The notes: generated from the sequence alone by a model not told the origin. Counted from the first letter of the stretch, positions 12,295-25,779 are shown. The stretch: 64,000 nucleotides of DNA from Sclerotinia nivalis (GCA_029531795.1 JAPEIS010000004.1:1302001-1366000), one strand, 5' to 3'. Made by a program: numbers and translations.

Positions 12295-13651
12295 TCACCA
12301 CAACCAAACCCCCCAAACCAAAACCCCCACCAGAGCCCCCCAACTCCCCAACCTAGCCTTCTCACCCAAACCCTCTCCCGCCAAACTCTTAACCGCCATT
12401 TCACTAATATACGTCTCATTCATAGCCAACTCAATAATATCCTTCGTAACCTTCCCCGAACTAGCAATTTTCCTCATTTCATCCCCTAGCACCTTGAGAA
12501 TATTCGTACTTCTTCCTACGGGACAAAAGACGATTTCCCATCCACCTCCAGTGGGAATGATGAATGTGGATGTTTGATCATCGAATGGATATCCGTATGC
12601 ATCTGGACAAATTTTATTGGCTGCATTGGCGAATTCATTGCGAGGGCATAGATTAGGTTCATCGTAAGCACCTGTGCAGCAATCTGATGGAGCGTTATCT
12701 TTGGCGCAGGCGGAGAGACAGGGATCGAATGTTGGACGTTGAATATTGTCGTCTGGGTATGGGTAAACGCCATCACCTGGCTTGGTGGGTGGTGTCTTTT
12801 GAAGATTCCATGGACACCAACTCATAGCTGCTGCGTTGTCCACGGTATCCTCCAAAGGGATAGGGTAAGTGGAATTTGAGGAGTTACCATTTGTACCTGT
12901 GCTTGCTATGGGCGCGAGATAACCGGTTGAAGCAATACAAGCAGCATTTACAAGGTTTGGTGGAATGGCCTGAAGTGCAGGGTTGTCACCAGGAATATAG
13001 ACGATTCCCATAGGAATGTTATATCCGTCTACTAGAGAAATATCATAGAAAGTTTGATCACCTCCATTTCCTGCCAGATCAAACTCTGCTAGGGTGACAG
13101 GAGTTTCTCCCTATGACAGTCAGTAATCATTCACTTGTATCAGAGTAAAAACTCACAGTAATAGCACAATCCAATAAACCACCGCAATCACCAGTAGTAC
13201 AAGCAGCACCAGAACCATCATTTCCAGCAGCATTACTAGCTCCATTTCCTCCAACGGCAAAACTACAATTGGTGCGTCCCCAGACTCTTCCTTGCCAATC
13301 TGCACTGACTGTCAAAGATTTACTCTCTCCTGTTTGAAGAGCGAAGCCTCCTACTCCAGCGCCAGTTCCTGCTTGAGTACCGATTCCAGGCCATATTGTC
13401 TCGGGACACATATTGCTAACCACTAATGGTATTCCTCCATCTCTCTTTTTAGGAGGCCCTTTTCGAACAGGTCGATTAGGGTCCCAATTTGGTCTCCAGG
13501 TAGCTCTATTTCGGTAGTATGTATGAGCATCTGCAATAGGAAGTATAGCAAGACAGAGACTAGCAGCTAGAAGTTTTCGTGATATTGAACATTTTCGTGA
13601 TCGATGAGATTTTGAGGAACTCATTTTCTCCTGTGATCTCTCACCCGTCAT
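12295..13651 (-). CDS. Secreted, probably GPI-anchored thaumatin-like protein
   Basis: Exons 13651-13157 and 13110-12295 join in phase 0 and give 436 aa. The intron is 46 nt, starts GTGAGT and ends TAG. The start could also be the in-frame ATG at 13624-13622, which puts the signal peptide (RKLLAASLCLAILPIADAH) nearer the N-terminus. After the signal, a thaumatin/PR-5 fold is indicated by SNMCPETIWPGIGTQ, DWQGRVWGRTNCSF and the signature CTTGDCGG, followed by many Cys residues (CPWNLQ, CLSAC, DCCTGAY, NLCPRN). The last 18 residues are hydrophobic and end the protein, which suggests a GPI signal. Fungal thaumatin-like proteins bind or cleave beta-glucan in the wall; that activity is inferred. 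Confidence 0.9.
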
Positions 13652-15858
13652 GTCGAATGTGTGTTCGATTGGTGATATCGTCAAATTGTGAATTTGTAAG
13701 TCGTATTCACGTTCGTAAAGTTGTGTTTCAACAAAGTTCGTAGGAAGAAAATAAAGTATCAAAACAAACGGGAATAAGCCAAAGAAAAGGTAAAGGCAGA
13801 ATAAAATCAAGAATCTCTGATCGCCACGTTTTATTCCTTGATATCGTGGAAAAGATGAACCAATATTTTTTTTGGCCTTGGTTGGTTTGGATGGAGTGGT
13901 TGATATAGGTTAATCTTCTCCGATCTGATATGAATTGATATGGTTGGTTGGTCAAAGACCTTCCAAACAAATCTCCTCAATACCAATCACTCATTCCCCT
14001 CCAAACCAAGATCAAACTTCCCAAGTCCAAGTCAGAGTCCCAATAATAGAGAAAAGCCGACGACCAGTCAAGTAGATGATCCCTGCGCAATAGTTCTCTT
14101 CAGGTAAAACAAGACAAGTGGACCCTAAAACCCTTCGATGTTTTTTTAGAAAACCGTTCAATTCGATGCACTAATACCGATATCAAGCGTCAAAACTTTT
14201 CCTCTCCACCAAACCTGTATCCTAGGTATTGTATCCCAGGTATCCTATCCCACCACACCCTCACCAAAAGCAAAAGCAAAATGACGTATTCCCTACGAAA
14301 TACCACAAAAATACCACGAAAAGCTCAATCCGGCTAATTGTCTACTCAATCCAGTCCAATCCTATAAAAATAGAAAGGGTGAGAAGCGTAGCGTTAGCGT
14401 AATATGTCGTAAATTCCTCGTCTGCGACAACAAGCAACAAGGATACAAATCTTGATTTTTGACCCCTCGAATCTTTTATCCCTATCACTCCGTACCTGTC
14501 TTACTCTACCATATCCTATCCTATCCTATCCCAATACCCTATTTTATTTTCCCCCCAATCGCCAGAACCCCTCAGCCCTGCGAACCAATACCGTCAGTGC
14601 CTTATACCGATCGTTAACGCAGCGGTTATGACAGCGGGCCGCAGAGCGAGTAAGCTTGCGAGCTTGTGAGTTCACGAACTTTTGAGTCTGTGAGCTTGCG
14701 AGCTTATGTTATGGAGCAGCAATAAAGTCCGTGAGCAAGCGAATCGCAAATCGAAAATCGTGAACCGTGAATCATGAAGAACCAATCAATCAGTAAAACC
14801 CAGGAGTAAAACGAATGTAAGCAAGTAAGTAAGTACGTAAGCGCCCACCAAGCAAGCGCTGTCAGTATTGAAGTATCAAAGAATTGAGGTAATTAAACAC
14901 CTAGGGATAAAAGATAAAAGAGCGCGTTAAGAGAGTGTGAAGAATGAATGAACGAAGAAACGATAATCCGTAGTAAAAATACGCATGTAAAAATACCATG
15001 TACCCTGTACTCTGTACTCGAAAACTCAAACCTCAAGAAGAACATAACATGACAACCACACGAAAAATAAACCTTTCTTGCTAATTGGCACAAAGAAGTA
15101 AGGTACGATGACATTAGCGCATTGTATTTAAGGGAAGGAAACGATTTACGGTGCTGCCGAAACAAAACCAAACCTAACAGGGAAAGGACGAGCAGATAGA
15201 TTCAACTTATCCAAGGCTTAGGAAAGATAATGCAGTTACAGAGTAGTAGATATATACTTCCACCGCAAGGAGTTCATCCGATAGATAGATCTTTTGATAT
15301 TCATTTACCATACTAGATCAATATCACATATATTACATGCAATACATACTGTACATACAAAAATCACAAAGTTACATTCTCAAATCTCAATCTATTCCAA
15401 AAAAATCATTTCATTTTCACCAACTACAGACCCAAAAATGAGCAAATAGGTATCAACTCTCTAAACTATGGATCCATTCATTCCTATCATTAGGATGTAA
15501 AAAAATTATCCATCCTATCATCAATATACTGAAAAAAAGGTACCTGATTTGATCCAAACGATCCTATTTTTCTTCCATTCATCATGCGAATCACATCACC
15601 AGTTTTGAATCTGATCACTTTCCATCAATCGATCAACCCAATTCTTCCTCGCTCAATCATCTCCCGGTTCGTCATGAAAATCATTGCAGAAAGGCTTCCC
15701 GCTGTCAAATCTTAAAGAGCTTCCTTTCACTCCAGCGCCGTGCATCTCAAATTGTAATGCCACTGTAAGTACTCTGATATCTGAAGAACGCTAAAGTACT
15801 AAAAGTAAAAATTCGTCAAATCCAATGCGTATTAATTTTTATGCTTGCTGAAGAACGA
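13652..15858. other. Intergenic region between thaumatin-like and Hsp70-like genes
   Basis: 2.2 kb with the thaumatin-like promoter on the left and the Hsp70-like 3' flank on the right. It contains TATCC repeats near 14508-14530, a repeated AGCTTGCGAGCTT (14653-14665 and 14693-14705, 40 bp apart), and GTAA-rich runs near 14816-14840. Open frames here lack recognisable domains. Confidence 0.55.
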
Positions 15859-18236
15859 TTATCTGAATCTGGAAGTGCAACGACCCATGACTTCTCCCTG
15901 GCAAACGAGTTCGGCATTGAATTCGGATCCATCAAGTGTGAGGTAGATATCAAAGTACACTCGGTAGAATGTGCCTTGAGGGGTATCCATTCTTTCAAAA
16001 TCCTTTTCAAGATTCTTGCGAGAAAGATCAGATGTGAGAGTAACAACTTCCTTGACACCTATAAAAATGTTAGCGAAAACCAGGATATATCTGAGGTCAA
16101 ATTAACTTACGTGGATCCTTGGTATATTCGGGGCAAACATCATCATCACAAGCGTACAAAATATCCTCATACATCAAAGTGGCTCCTGGTGCCACTTGTC
16201 TGAAGAATGATACTTTGACTGGCTCACCGATCTTAACTCTTTGTCCTTTCTGTACAAAGATTTGACGAGTAAACTTGCATCGATCCTTACCATCCAAGGA
16301 TGGAACACGGTAGGCTTCTGGATGGTGTCCCTCCTTGAAAGGTTGAAGAGTTGCCATGAGGTAATGACGACGAGCTACACGGGATGTAACGACTCTTTCA
16401 GTGATACCAGCAGTGACAGCACCCTTAACAATAGCAGCCACTGAATCCATAGGACGAACAACCTTGGCCTGGAATTGAGGTGGTACGTGAAGTTTGATTT
16501 GTTGGAAAAGATATTCCGATGCACCAAAACCTCCAACAACCAAGACATTTTGAAGTGTTCGGTTTTGTGCTTGGATGGCGATGATTTGGTTCCTAACCAG
16601 TTCCAAAATTCGGTTGACAACTGGCTCGAAACATTGTAGAATTTCTTCATTGGTGAATGTCATATATCCTTCTTCAATTCCTGCTTCGGGGAACTCTGCT
16701 TCAATGCCGACGTCGACCGCCCATTTCTGATTGTTATTTCTGAAATCCGCCTTAATTCTGTTCTCGAAGTCCATAATACATTTTGCGTATACTCTCCCGG
16801 CCGTTTTTGAACCCTCTGGTAATTTCATCTTTCGGATCTTGGTTCGTAAAATATTACTAAAGTTTCGGTTCAATGCAGTAGACCCACAAGAATCGCCAGA
16901 ACCTGCTGTACACTCAGAAACTGTGAATGGTGACTCTTCCTCAACCTCATATGCAATTAAATCGACAGTTCCACCACCACAATCGACGATGAGTACAGCA
17001 TCATGAATCTTGAGGTTTAATAGACCGGCCTTTGAGCAAAATAGTGCAGCAGCTTCGGGTTCTGTAATCAAAGTCAATCGATTGTCGTTCTCATCCCTCA
17101 AGAATCCAGCCTGGATGGCAGCAGCTCTGGTCGCAGCCTTCCCGGCATCATTCCAAATAGCAGGGACTGTCAGGTAATATCGAATATTTCTTTCTTCTCG
17201 ATTGAAAACCTCTCCCAAAGTCTTTTGTAATTGGTTTCGCATAGCTTGTCTGAGTTTGAATAGGTAATCCGCTGCAACATCGATCTCAGACTTTCCTGGT
17301 GGAAGGGGAGGAAGGTTGATAGGATCAATATATGTGTTTCCGGAAAGCATCAACTGAAGTTTGAACCATTCTACCTTTTGAACACCTGGCTTTGGATAAC
17401 CAGTTGGTGCCAAAGCATCTGCGATATCAGGACCCCATCCAACAACTTTTTGGTATTGATCGTAATAAAGGACGGTAGGAATCTGAAGATGTTAGCATAT
17501 GTTATCGTAAACAGCCGATGACACATCTCACCTTTTGTTTTGTATATGATCCTGCTCCAGGCCATTCGGTAATGATGTCCTCTTTCGCCTCGGTGTTGGT
17601 CGCAAAAGCAAAGGCTACACCAGAGAAAGTTGTACCCTGCAAGTCATGAATCAGTTCTGTGAAGCCCGAGATATTTTATGATATACTTACAAAATCTATT
17701 CCCACGATGAGTTGTGCCTTGCTCTTGCCAGCGCCTTCAACTTCCACCGGATTAGTCCTGCCTCCATACTGCGGACCCGCACCGCCTTGCATCGGTGCCC
17801 CCCCGGCACCATATTGAGGAGGATGATTGTACTGTGGTGGCCCAGCTGGAGGAGGTCCTCCCATGACTCCTTGTTGTGGAGGGTAACCGCCGGTAGCTGC
17901 TGTATTAATCGGTGGTGGTCCGCCCATCATCTGTGCCGGAGGGGTTCGTGGTGTACCTTGAGCCATCGGAGACGTTGTACGCCCAACGGGTGTATATTGA
18001 TTAGAGTAGCTAGGCGGTCTTACGCCAGCACCTCCAGGATGATTCATAGGTAAACTTGCTGTGGAGGAAGAAGCCGTCTGTGTAGGAGGAGTAGGTTGTC
18101 CGGGTAATTGCGCGAGTTGTGGTGAGGAAGTAGTAGAAGTGGGGTTTGGCGGGATGGCTGTTGAGATATTGTTTGCACTCGATTTACGTTTGGAACCGAA
18201 CCCAAGGCTTTTTAAGCGGGCGTTCATAGAACTCAT
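15859..18236 (-). CDS. Hsp70-family ATPase with proline-rich N-terminus (HSPA12-like)
   Basis: Four exons, 18236-17691, 17636-17532, 17482-16111 and 16058-15859, give 740 aa. All three introns are 49-54 nt and start GTAAGT, GTGAGA and GTAAGT. Residues about 20-170 are a disordered Pro/Gly/Gln/Ser tract. The ATPase core begins with VGIDFGTTFSG (phosphate 1), then YYLTVPAIWND, EPEAAALF, VDCGGGTVDLIAYEV (phosphate 2) and NVLVVGGFGASEYLF (adenosine motif). The usual Hsp70 substrate-binding domain and EEVD tail are absent; a shorter beta-rich C-terminus replaces them. This resembles the HSPA12-type branch that is expanded in filamentous fungi. The substrate is unknown. The in-frame ATG at 18227-18225 is an alternative start. 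Confidence 0.9.
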
Positions 18237-21200
18237 AAGGTCTACGAAGGGTGGTATTTTAAATCTTCTCGAAGAAGTAAAAACGGAGAAAGCAAAGGAC
18301 GAAGGAGGGATGATCGTATCGGATCGTATTGTATGGATGGATGGATGGATGGATATCCAGTCGCCGGTGTCAGCCAACCTATTGACTTGTCGCTAGCTTC
18401 CTAGCGACCTTGGGGCTGAGTAGATGGAGGTTCTTTGACCTGGTCGGAAGGATCTCTCGCCCAAAGTGTACGGATGACATGAATCTGCAGGAACAGGATA
18501 TAAAAAAATAGTCCTATGAAGCAAATTGTAACACTGTATGATTATTGAGGACTTAATTATTAAGTGGGTGGAGTTATTTTTTGTCCGTGATAATAAAATG
18601 GATCTTTTGCAGATAAGATGTGAACAATGAATTTTTGATTGAAAGTATAGAAATAGAGTATTGGGGGGTATAAAGTGTAAGGTAAGGCAAGGTAAGGTAA
18701 GGTTGGGTTGGAGTTTGAGATGGAATTGGAAGGTTAATGGGCTTTTGGTTGATTTGATGGGTGATGGGTGATGGCTGATAGCTGATGGGGTAGTGAATGT
18801 TCCGCTGAATGGTATGCTGACAGCAGCGAAAAGTTAACTAAGGTTTATGCGGGTTCAGGCTGGCTTTGTTCTTATAATAATAAGTTGATAGGAGGAACGA
18901 GGAACGAGAAACGAGAAACGAGGAACGATAAGGTAAAGAAAAGAAAAGAATTTATTATTGCCTGTCTCGCAATTGTGTAGAGACACCACTGAAAGATAAA
19001 AGCAACAAGAGAAAAAAAGGGGGCAGCCACATAAAACAGTCAAAATGTTCGGTCAGTCCGGAATTATTATATTCTTTTCAAAATGAAAGGATTCAAACTC
19101 AAAAGGCTTTAAAGAAATATTTCACAGATGATGGATTGATTTTTCTATTGTGGGTGCAGCGGAAGATGTATTTATTACCTTTTCTGCCTTTTCTGAAGCA
19201 GGAAGAATCAAAAGTTGTAACAAACGAGGGGTTCCTTTTTGGTCGTACAGCCAATGCAAATCTACACCGGTGGCTTTATGGAGGAAATAAAATAAAGTAA
19301 AATACTCAGCCTCAAAGAAACCTAAAGAAAAATCTCCCTGGCTATGTATCATTACTTAAGCACATGGAGGCACAGCCTTAAATCCACCAGTTCTGCCTTT
19401 TTAAAAAAAAGCTGATATTGGGCAAAGCAAGTTGGGCTCTTGTTTAATCATTCTGAAAGTCGGCCTTGAGAGGATTGACTCCAAGACTTCATTCAATCCC
19501 CTCACCGTCAAAAAAAGGTCATATTGTAGGAGAAGAGCATTTGAAATTCCTTGTAAGTACAAGTAAGACTTTTCAAAACCTTCAACCTTTCTTACCGTTT
19601 TCGAATTTTCCATCTTGGCCCTTGCAGCTTTGATACGATACATTGTAACCAAGTTTACGAGACCATCGAGAACCAAGGTGTTGGTTTTCCGCCCCCGATA
19701 TCATATGCTTTACCCCGTAACATTCAAGGTGATTGGTTGTATCCGGAGATATCAAACCTTTTTGATGATTACACAAAACAAAAGAGTTCTGAAGCATCAA
19801 GGGACAATTTTGAAAAATTTGCGCGTATTCGCCGATCCAAAAACTCACCATGGAATCTTTCTCATGCGTTCCAAATCTTACATGTACATCGAGTCTACTA
19901 TTGGCGATCATACGAATCACCATTGTGTGCAAGAACAACAAACAATCAGAACAACAAACAATCACCAGCGAGCATAGGAAGTGGAATCATAAACACGTGA
20001 GATAAGCACTAAACGGAAGTACGAGTTGGGAAGAGGATAAATGGCAAATTTTTTATATTGACTTTGACACCGAATGGTAATTTCAATTACTCATCGAGAA
20101 CACCGAATCTTGTGCATGGGGGGTAATCATGCAAGACTTCCCTCATTGTCGGTATCGTATGGGGTCACTTGGAATGTCCTATCAAACCAGCCTCCGGAAA
20201 TCGGCAATGGGAGCGGCACAGTATTTCTTAACCCGTGGGGTTTTGGAGAAGAGGTTTCGGCAAACCGTATCCGTCCAGAATCGAAGTTATTCTGCAACAA
20301 AGCAATGCAATTCATGGCTGATTGACAGAATGAAGTTGATAAGTTCAGTACATCTTGAGACCATGGTAACGTAGTACAAGATCGCATCAGACACAGACAC
20401 GGAACGGAAAGGAAATATATTCCATCCGTAACTTCAGCAAGGTTAGAGAACCCATACAATACTGTAATGCGACATCTGGGTTAGACACAGCAACAATACA
20501 ACCCCAATAATCTGTAACTTCACGAACGTCTAATCCTTACTGATGACTTACATCTTGCCCCTGACCTGTCGTCTTGGTTGTTGTTGATTTCAAAAGCAGC
20601 ATATATGTTGATGTAACACGAACTGCGGGATGATCAATAGAAGTTTGATGAAGTTCTCGCCTCGATCAGAACCGACCCATGGTGACACGGTAAGCAAAAG
20701 TGTCGATGCAGTTTTGCAACTGTTCTTAAGAAACTGATATCAATAGTACTGGATGGCTTTGGTCCAGCAAGATATAAGAAACATAGAGTATGAGGAATAA
20801 CCATCTTCCAGCCGGATCATTCAAGTTTTTGATATCCTTCGTAGCAAAAATTCTTATTACAAGGTACTGTGTTATGTATCGATGAAATACACTTACATCA
20901 TGTTTCCTATGCATTTCTGGAATCTTACAAACGAATTGATAGGTGCGACGGGAGGTCATACATATAAGTCTGAGCTCTGATGTTCTGACCAGGTGTGAAT
21001 GGAGGCACGTCCTCAACAAGTTTCCCCATCTTTGATAACTTGATTGCATTGTGCAACCCCAGCAAAAGTTTATTTATATATAATTAATTTTCCATTCTCA
21101 ATCTCGATGCGAAAAATGCTATTCATCTTAAATGTGTATAAAAATTATTGAAATATATTTCTGTACATACACTCTCATTTCATCTGAACGTAGTTGTTAA

Positions 21201-22941
21201 TGTTTATGTACACGTTACAGCACAACCGAAACTTGAGAGGTCACCCTCGTACCCGACAGTTGTATTAATCGAACAGCCAAATCTAAGAGGAATCCTGATG
21301 ATTTGAAAGAAAACAAAAGAAAAAGTCAAAACTCATATACTGGGGATATACTTTCAAGGAAATATCCGATATCCAAATAGACCTCCTAGGTATCTTGACG
21401 ACGGTAATGAAGGGGTCGATGCGACAGTCTGGAACTTCGATATCAACAAGTTGTCCAATACTAAGAAAGATCATTTCATTCGATCCTTCATTCTTAAAGT
21501 ACCGACTGCATATTACGACGTCACGATACTTATATACGATTGAACGACTTTTCAATATTTTTTCTTCTCCACGAACGGATAAGGACAGTATCTTGAATTC
21601 CAAAGCAAGATTCTATTCTCCGCAAAATCTCCGAGACTCCATCAATCACTTCTTCTCACTAAAGCAAGGAAGGAAATCATTCAATTGTTTCGCATCCACC
21701 ACCTCCACCATCATTCGGGGCTCCAGACAAGAGGAATAAGGGAACAAAGCTTTCATTACGAAATATTTATTATACCAGAATTGTCCTCCAGGTTATTATA
21801 CCTTCTTTCCGTTCGACAGATATCTGCACATTATCGAGACCCTGCTACCTACCATACGATAACGCGATAAAATTAATATATCAGTCTATATACCAATCTA
21901 TATATACTCATACTCATTCATACTCATACCAATACCAATACCAATACCAATACCAATATCGATTATACGACTCTTGATGCATCGAATGAATGGTTTCTCT
22001 CACCTCGATTATGCTCGATATTACACGAATTTACCATTGACCATTCATAAATTGAGACTCTGACGTTCACCCCCGCTGGATTCCGAGCTAATCCTTTGAG
22101 GCTGTTTTACGGAGTTACAAGCAACTGCATCATCATTTTCTTCGAGTTGCATTTTTCCCTTTTCTTCCTTTGTTCCTTGGAGGAAGAGAGGTTCGAATTA
22201 AAGTAGCACCGCATAGACGGCCCTTTTTTGCAGAGGGACTAAGTTAAATTAACCAATCAAAGCAGAGGATTTTTCGAGAATAAGTGGGTAATCTTGGGCC
22301 CCTCCAACTCCAAACTCTGCCCCTCCAACTTTCCCGCGCTTTGTTTGTGCTACGAGGGTTTTCTCATAGAAAAAGAATTGCCCCGCCTCCCGCCAAGTTG
22401 GCCAGAAACTCACCCATCCTAATCAAAATTACGTCCTCAATTGGAAAGGGCGACCCGCCCGCCAACTACAATTCTAAAAAGAAGAAGATTCCTTCTATTT
22501 ACGAATGCTATACTCATTCTCCTTCTTCTTCTTCTTCTCCTACTTCTCCTACTTCTCCTAATTCTCCTACTTCGAACTTTCCTTCAACAGTACCAAAACA
22601 ATCAACATACCCAACGCTAAACTTTAACGAATCCAAATCATTTAAACCTCATAAGGTATCGAGACCGGATCCGATCAGCCTCGTACATTTAGCCTCTGTT
22701 ACTTTCGTAGTTGTTGTCTTGGTAAATTGATCACAAGCATCTATTATCATGTTGGTTGTTACTAATCCATTATATATAGATTGTTCAATTCTTATTCACT
22801 GACACCCCTCCTCTTTATTCAAGAGCACCCCGCCCATATTCACCAACATCATACTCTCCTCGAGCCAACTTCCTAGATCAAGGCACTTGCGAATCGCCAC
22901 ATCCATTTCCTACAGAAGCACCAATATCAAGACCACACAAA
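18237..22941. other. 4.7 kb region without a supported gene
   Basis: It lies between the divergent Hsp70-like and glucokinase genes. It has an ATGG tetranucleotide run at 18333-18354 in the Hsp70-like leader, GGTAA-type runs near 18680-18700, GAGGAACGA repeats near 18893-18925 and the ACCAAT array below. Several frames of 75-127 codons exist at 19100-21740, often open on both strands. None has an ATG start, splice sites and a recognisable domain together. A diverged or orphan gene cannot be ruled out. Confidence 0.5.
21927..21957. repeat. 6-bp tandem repeat (TACCAA)
   Basis: Five perfect copies of a 6-nt unit, preceded by TACTCA/TTCATA repeats, about 1 kb upstream of the glucokinase ATG. Confidence 0.9.
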
Positions 22942-24706
22942 ATGTCTTTGTTAGCAGAATCAAAGCGCGTTGTCGCAGAGTTTGAATACTCAGATGAGGA
23001 TGTGCGAAGAGGTGTTGCGGAATTCATCGCGGAGATGAGTATGTGTGTCTGCCAACCAACTTATGACATGGAACTAATATTCGCATAGATGAGGGATTGG
23101 AAAAGAATGCAACAAATATGAGCCAAATTCCTACATATGTTACTGGAGTTCCTAATGGCACAGAAAAGGTCGGAAAAGAAGACCCGCATTTTTTCTTGCA
23201 AGAGCTGATGAATCATAGGGACTATACCTAGCGGTCGATCTTGGAGGAACCAATTTCCGAGTTTGCTCGATTCAATTGCACGGAGATACCACATTCAGTC
23301 TCACACAAGCAAAGGTTGCGATACCAAGGGAGTTGATGTTGGCTAAGACCGCATCAGACCTCTTTTCGTTTTTGGCAAAACAAATAGAACTTTTCCTCAA
23401 AACCCATCACGAGGACCATTTCGCGGCCCACATTAGACGTCGCAATACCGTCAGTACACCGGAAGGATTCAGGGATGAGCACATCTTCAGACTTGGTTTC
23501 ACATTCAGTTTCCCAGTTCATCAAATTGGTATCAACAGAGGAACTTTGATTAGATGGACAAAAGGTTTCGATATTGCCGATGCGATTGGACAAGATGTAT
23601 GTGAATTGTTACAAAAGGAGATTGATAAATTACATTTGCCAGTGAAGGTCGCTGCTCTTGTAAACGATACAGTTGGAACCTTGATGGCAAGAGCATATAC
23701 CTCTCCTGGAAAGGCCCAGACCTTACTCGGAGCCATTTTCGGTACTGGTACCAATGGCGCCTATGTCGAAAAACTCGAAAAGTTGACCAAGCCCATGGAA
23801 GGAGATTTCGACAAGACAACTGGTGAAATGGTTGTCAACACAGAATGGGGCTCATTTGACAATGGTCTCAAGGTATTGCCAAATACTATTTATGACCAAA
23901 TCCTTGATAAGGATAGTGTCAATCCTGGTATTCAAATGTTCGAAAAGAGAGTTTCCGGTATGTTCTTGGGCGAAATCCTCAGAACCACTCTCGTTGAAAT
24001 GATGAAGAGCCCCACCGACACCCTCTTCAAGGATAAGTCATCGGCGGATAACGATTATAGCTCGACAACTACCGTCGATGAAAATGGTGCTCTCTTCAAA
24101 CAATGGGCTGTCGATAGTTCTATTCTCTCGATTGCTGAAGCTGACAATAGCATTGGTCTGCGTGCCCTTCGCCAAGAACTTGAGAAGTCACTTGGTGTCT
24201 CAGCTGCCTCGTTAGAAGATGCTCAAACTGTCAAAGATATTGCCCATGCTATTGGTAAACGTGCAGCTCGTTTAGCTGCTGTCGCAATCGGAGCTGTTGT
24301 CCTCCACAGTGGCCGTCTTGATAACATATCTGATGCAAACAAACCAAAATCAACAACCTCTATCGTTCAGGATGTTAAGGATTTGAAAATTGCCGATGCA
24401 GCATCAGCTACTGCTAGTAAGCTAGCAGATACAGCAGGCTTGACAGTCAGCGAGGAAGATATTATCGATATTGGTGTAGATGGTTCTCTTGTAGAATTCT
24501 ACCCAGGTTTCGAAGAATACATGAGAGAAGCTTTGAGAGCTATGGATGGTATCGGAGCTGCTGGCGAGAGAAGGATCAGAATTGGTATTGCTAAGGATGG
24601 ATCTGGAGTCGGTGCCGCATTAATCGCGCTTGTGGCGGCAGGAATGGAGAAGCAACAGGATTATATTGGGGATTTGAGAAGTAGGTATGGTGTTATTGCC
24701 GAATAG
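22942..24706 (+). CDS. glk1: Glucokinase
   Basis: Exons 22942-23038, 23089-23168 and 23219-24706 give 554 aa. The introns are 50 nt each; the first starts GTATGT and the second has the weaker donor GTCGGA. Motifs in order are LAVDLGGTNFR (phosphate 1, residues 63-73), LGFTFSFPV (about 151-159), INRGTLIRWTKGFDI (about 164-178), LVNDTVGTLMA with the catalytic Asp at about 209, GTGTN (about 234), and IGVDGSLVEFYPGF near the C-terminus. Wording such as INRGTLIRWTKGF separates fungal glucokinase from hexokinase. It phosphorylates glucose to glucose-6-phosphate in the cytosol. A region of about 45 residues rich in Ser, Ala and Asp around residues 405-450 looks like an insertion relative to shorter family members. 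Confidence 0.94.
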
Positions 24707-25779
24707 GCGGCAATTAGAGAATAATGGCTGTATGACTTGGTATGAGATGACTAATGAATGAATGGCTCGTTGTCAAACAAGAAGTGAAGTGGAAACTTGA
24801 ATGGGTAGATGGATAGGGTCGGCGGATTTTGGTTGCATAACACATTTTGGGCATGCGTTGCTGCTAGGTGGCTATCTTTTTTTATTACAAATATCTTCTT
24901 ACGAAATGGAATATGAATGAAATCATTTTGAAACTTATAGGTTTTACCTTGAGGTTCCTGTTGTGATATAAAGATAAGTGGGAATAGTTAATAGCTTATG
25001 TATCGTCTAATTTCGAATGAGGCATTTCGAATAAGATGCGGAAATATAGTAGTCTGGACAGAGGATGTTTTGAGGTGAAGTGAATTAAGCGATGACTCTC
25101 AAATGAAATAGTCCAATAAGGATGTGTGTGGACTTCGAGGATCCGGGGGACACGCCGATGAATTAAGATGAGGTTTTTGCATCTTGGTAGAGCGAGAGGT
25201 AGAGCGTCTGAGTTGTAGATGGGCTTGGATGGATTTCTCGGTGATTTGGATTCTCACAGGATGCATTGAGATGTTGTGACTTGGGTGTTTTTGCTAAGGT
25301 TACTTGCTCGGCCTTTTTGATTTTGTGGATGTGGTGGTAAAAGGAAGGGGGCAAGATGGGGGGGGTGGTTGTGATTTATTTATGGATTGGATTGGATTGG
25401 ATTATTGTGAATATATGTTTCGAATATTTGTTTGTTTGTTTGTTTATATTCTACTCATCGTAATATTGTGGATATATACCTAGTATGTGTGTGTTTATTT
25501 ATTTGTTTATATTCTACTCATCGTTATATTGCCTGGGTTCTAGAAATACATATATGCGAAGTAGCTCTGATACTATGGGACCTTATTTGGTTCATTCCAG
25601 TGATTCAGAATCTCTGGATTCTCTGGATTTTCTGCGGGTCGAGACCAGAAAGGTATCTGGGTTCCTTCCGCGATTATAGGAGTATGGGGATTACTATTTC
25701 GCCTCGCGTCATGTACTATGCTCTTATTATTTGGCTCCCCCCATTCCTCCCTCGCCTCCTCCCATTTCTCATTCATCTC
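24707..25779. other. Intergenic region after glucokinase
   Basis: 1.1 kb between the convergent glucokinase and SUR7-like genes. It contains GGATT repeats near 25382-25402, GTTT repeats near 25427-25446 and a direct repeat listed separately. No gene is seen. Confidence 0.55.
25439..25531. repeat. 30-bp direct repeat, 63 bp apart
   Basis: The 30 nt at 25439-25468 recur at 25502-25531 with a single mismatch (A at 25462, T at 25525). The copies share the core TATTCTACTCATCG and lie among GTTT-rich sequence. Confidence 0.9.

Noticed and set aside
21283..21739. Overlapping 106- and 114-codon frames on opposite strands
   Set aside because: Both begin without a convincing start or splice site, and neither has a known motif.
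22284..22730. 148-codon plus-strand frame upstream of glucokinase with Ser-Pro-Thr repeats
   Set aside because: It begins with GTG, contains no ATG, and its repeat part is a CTT/CTC microsatellite. It is probably leader or promoter DNA.
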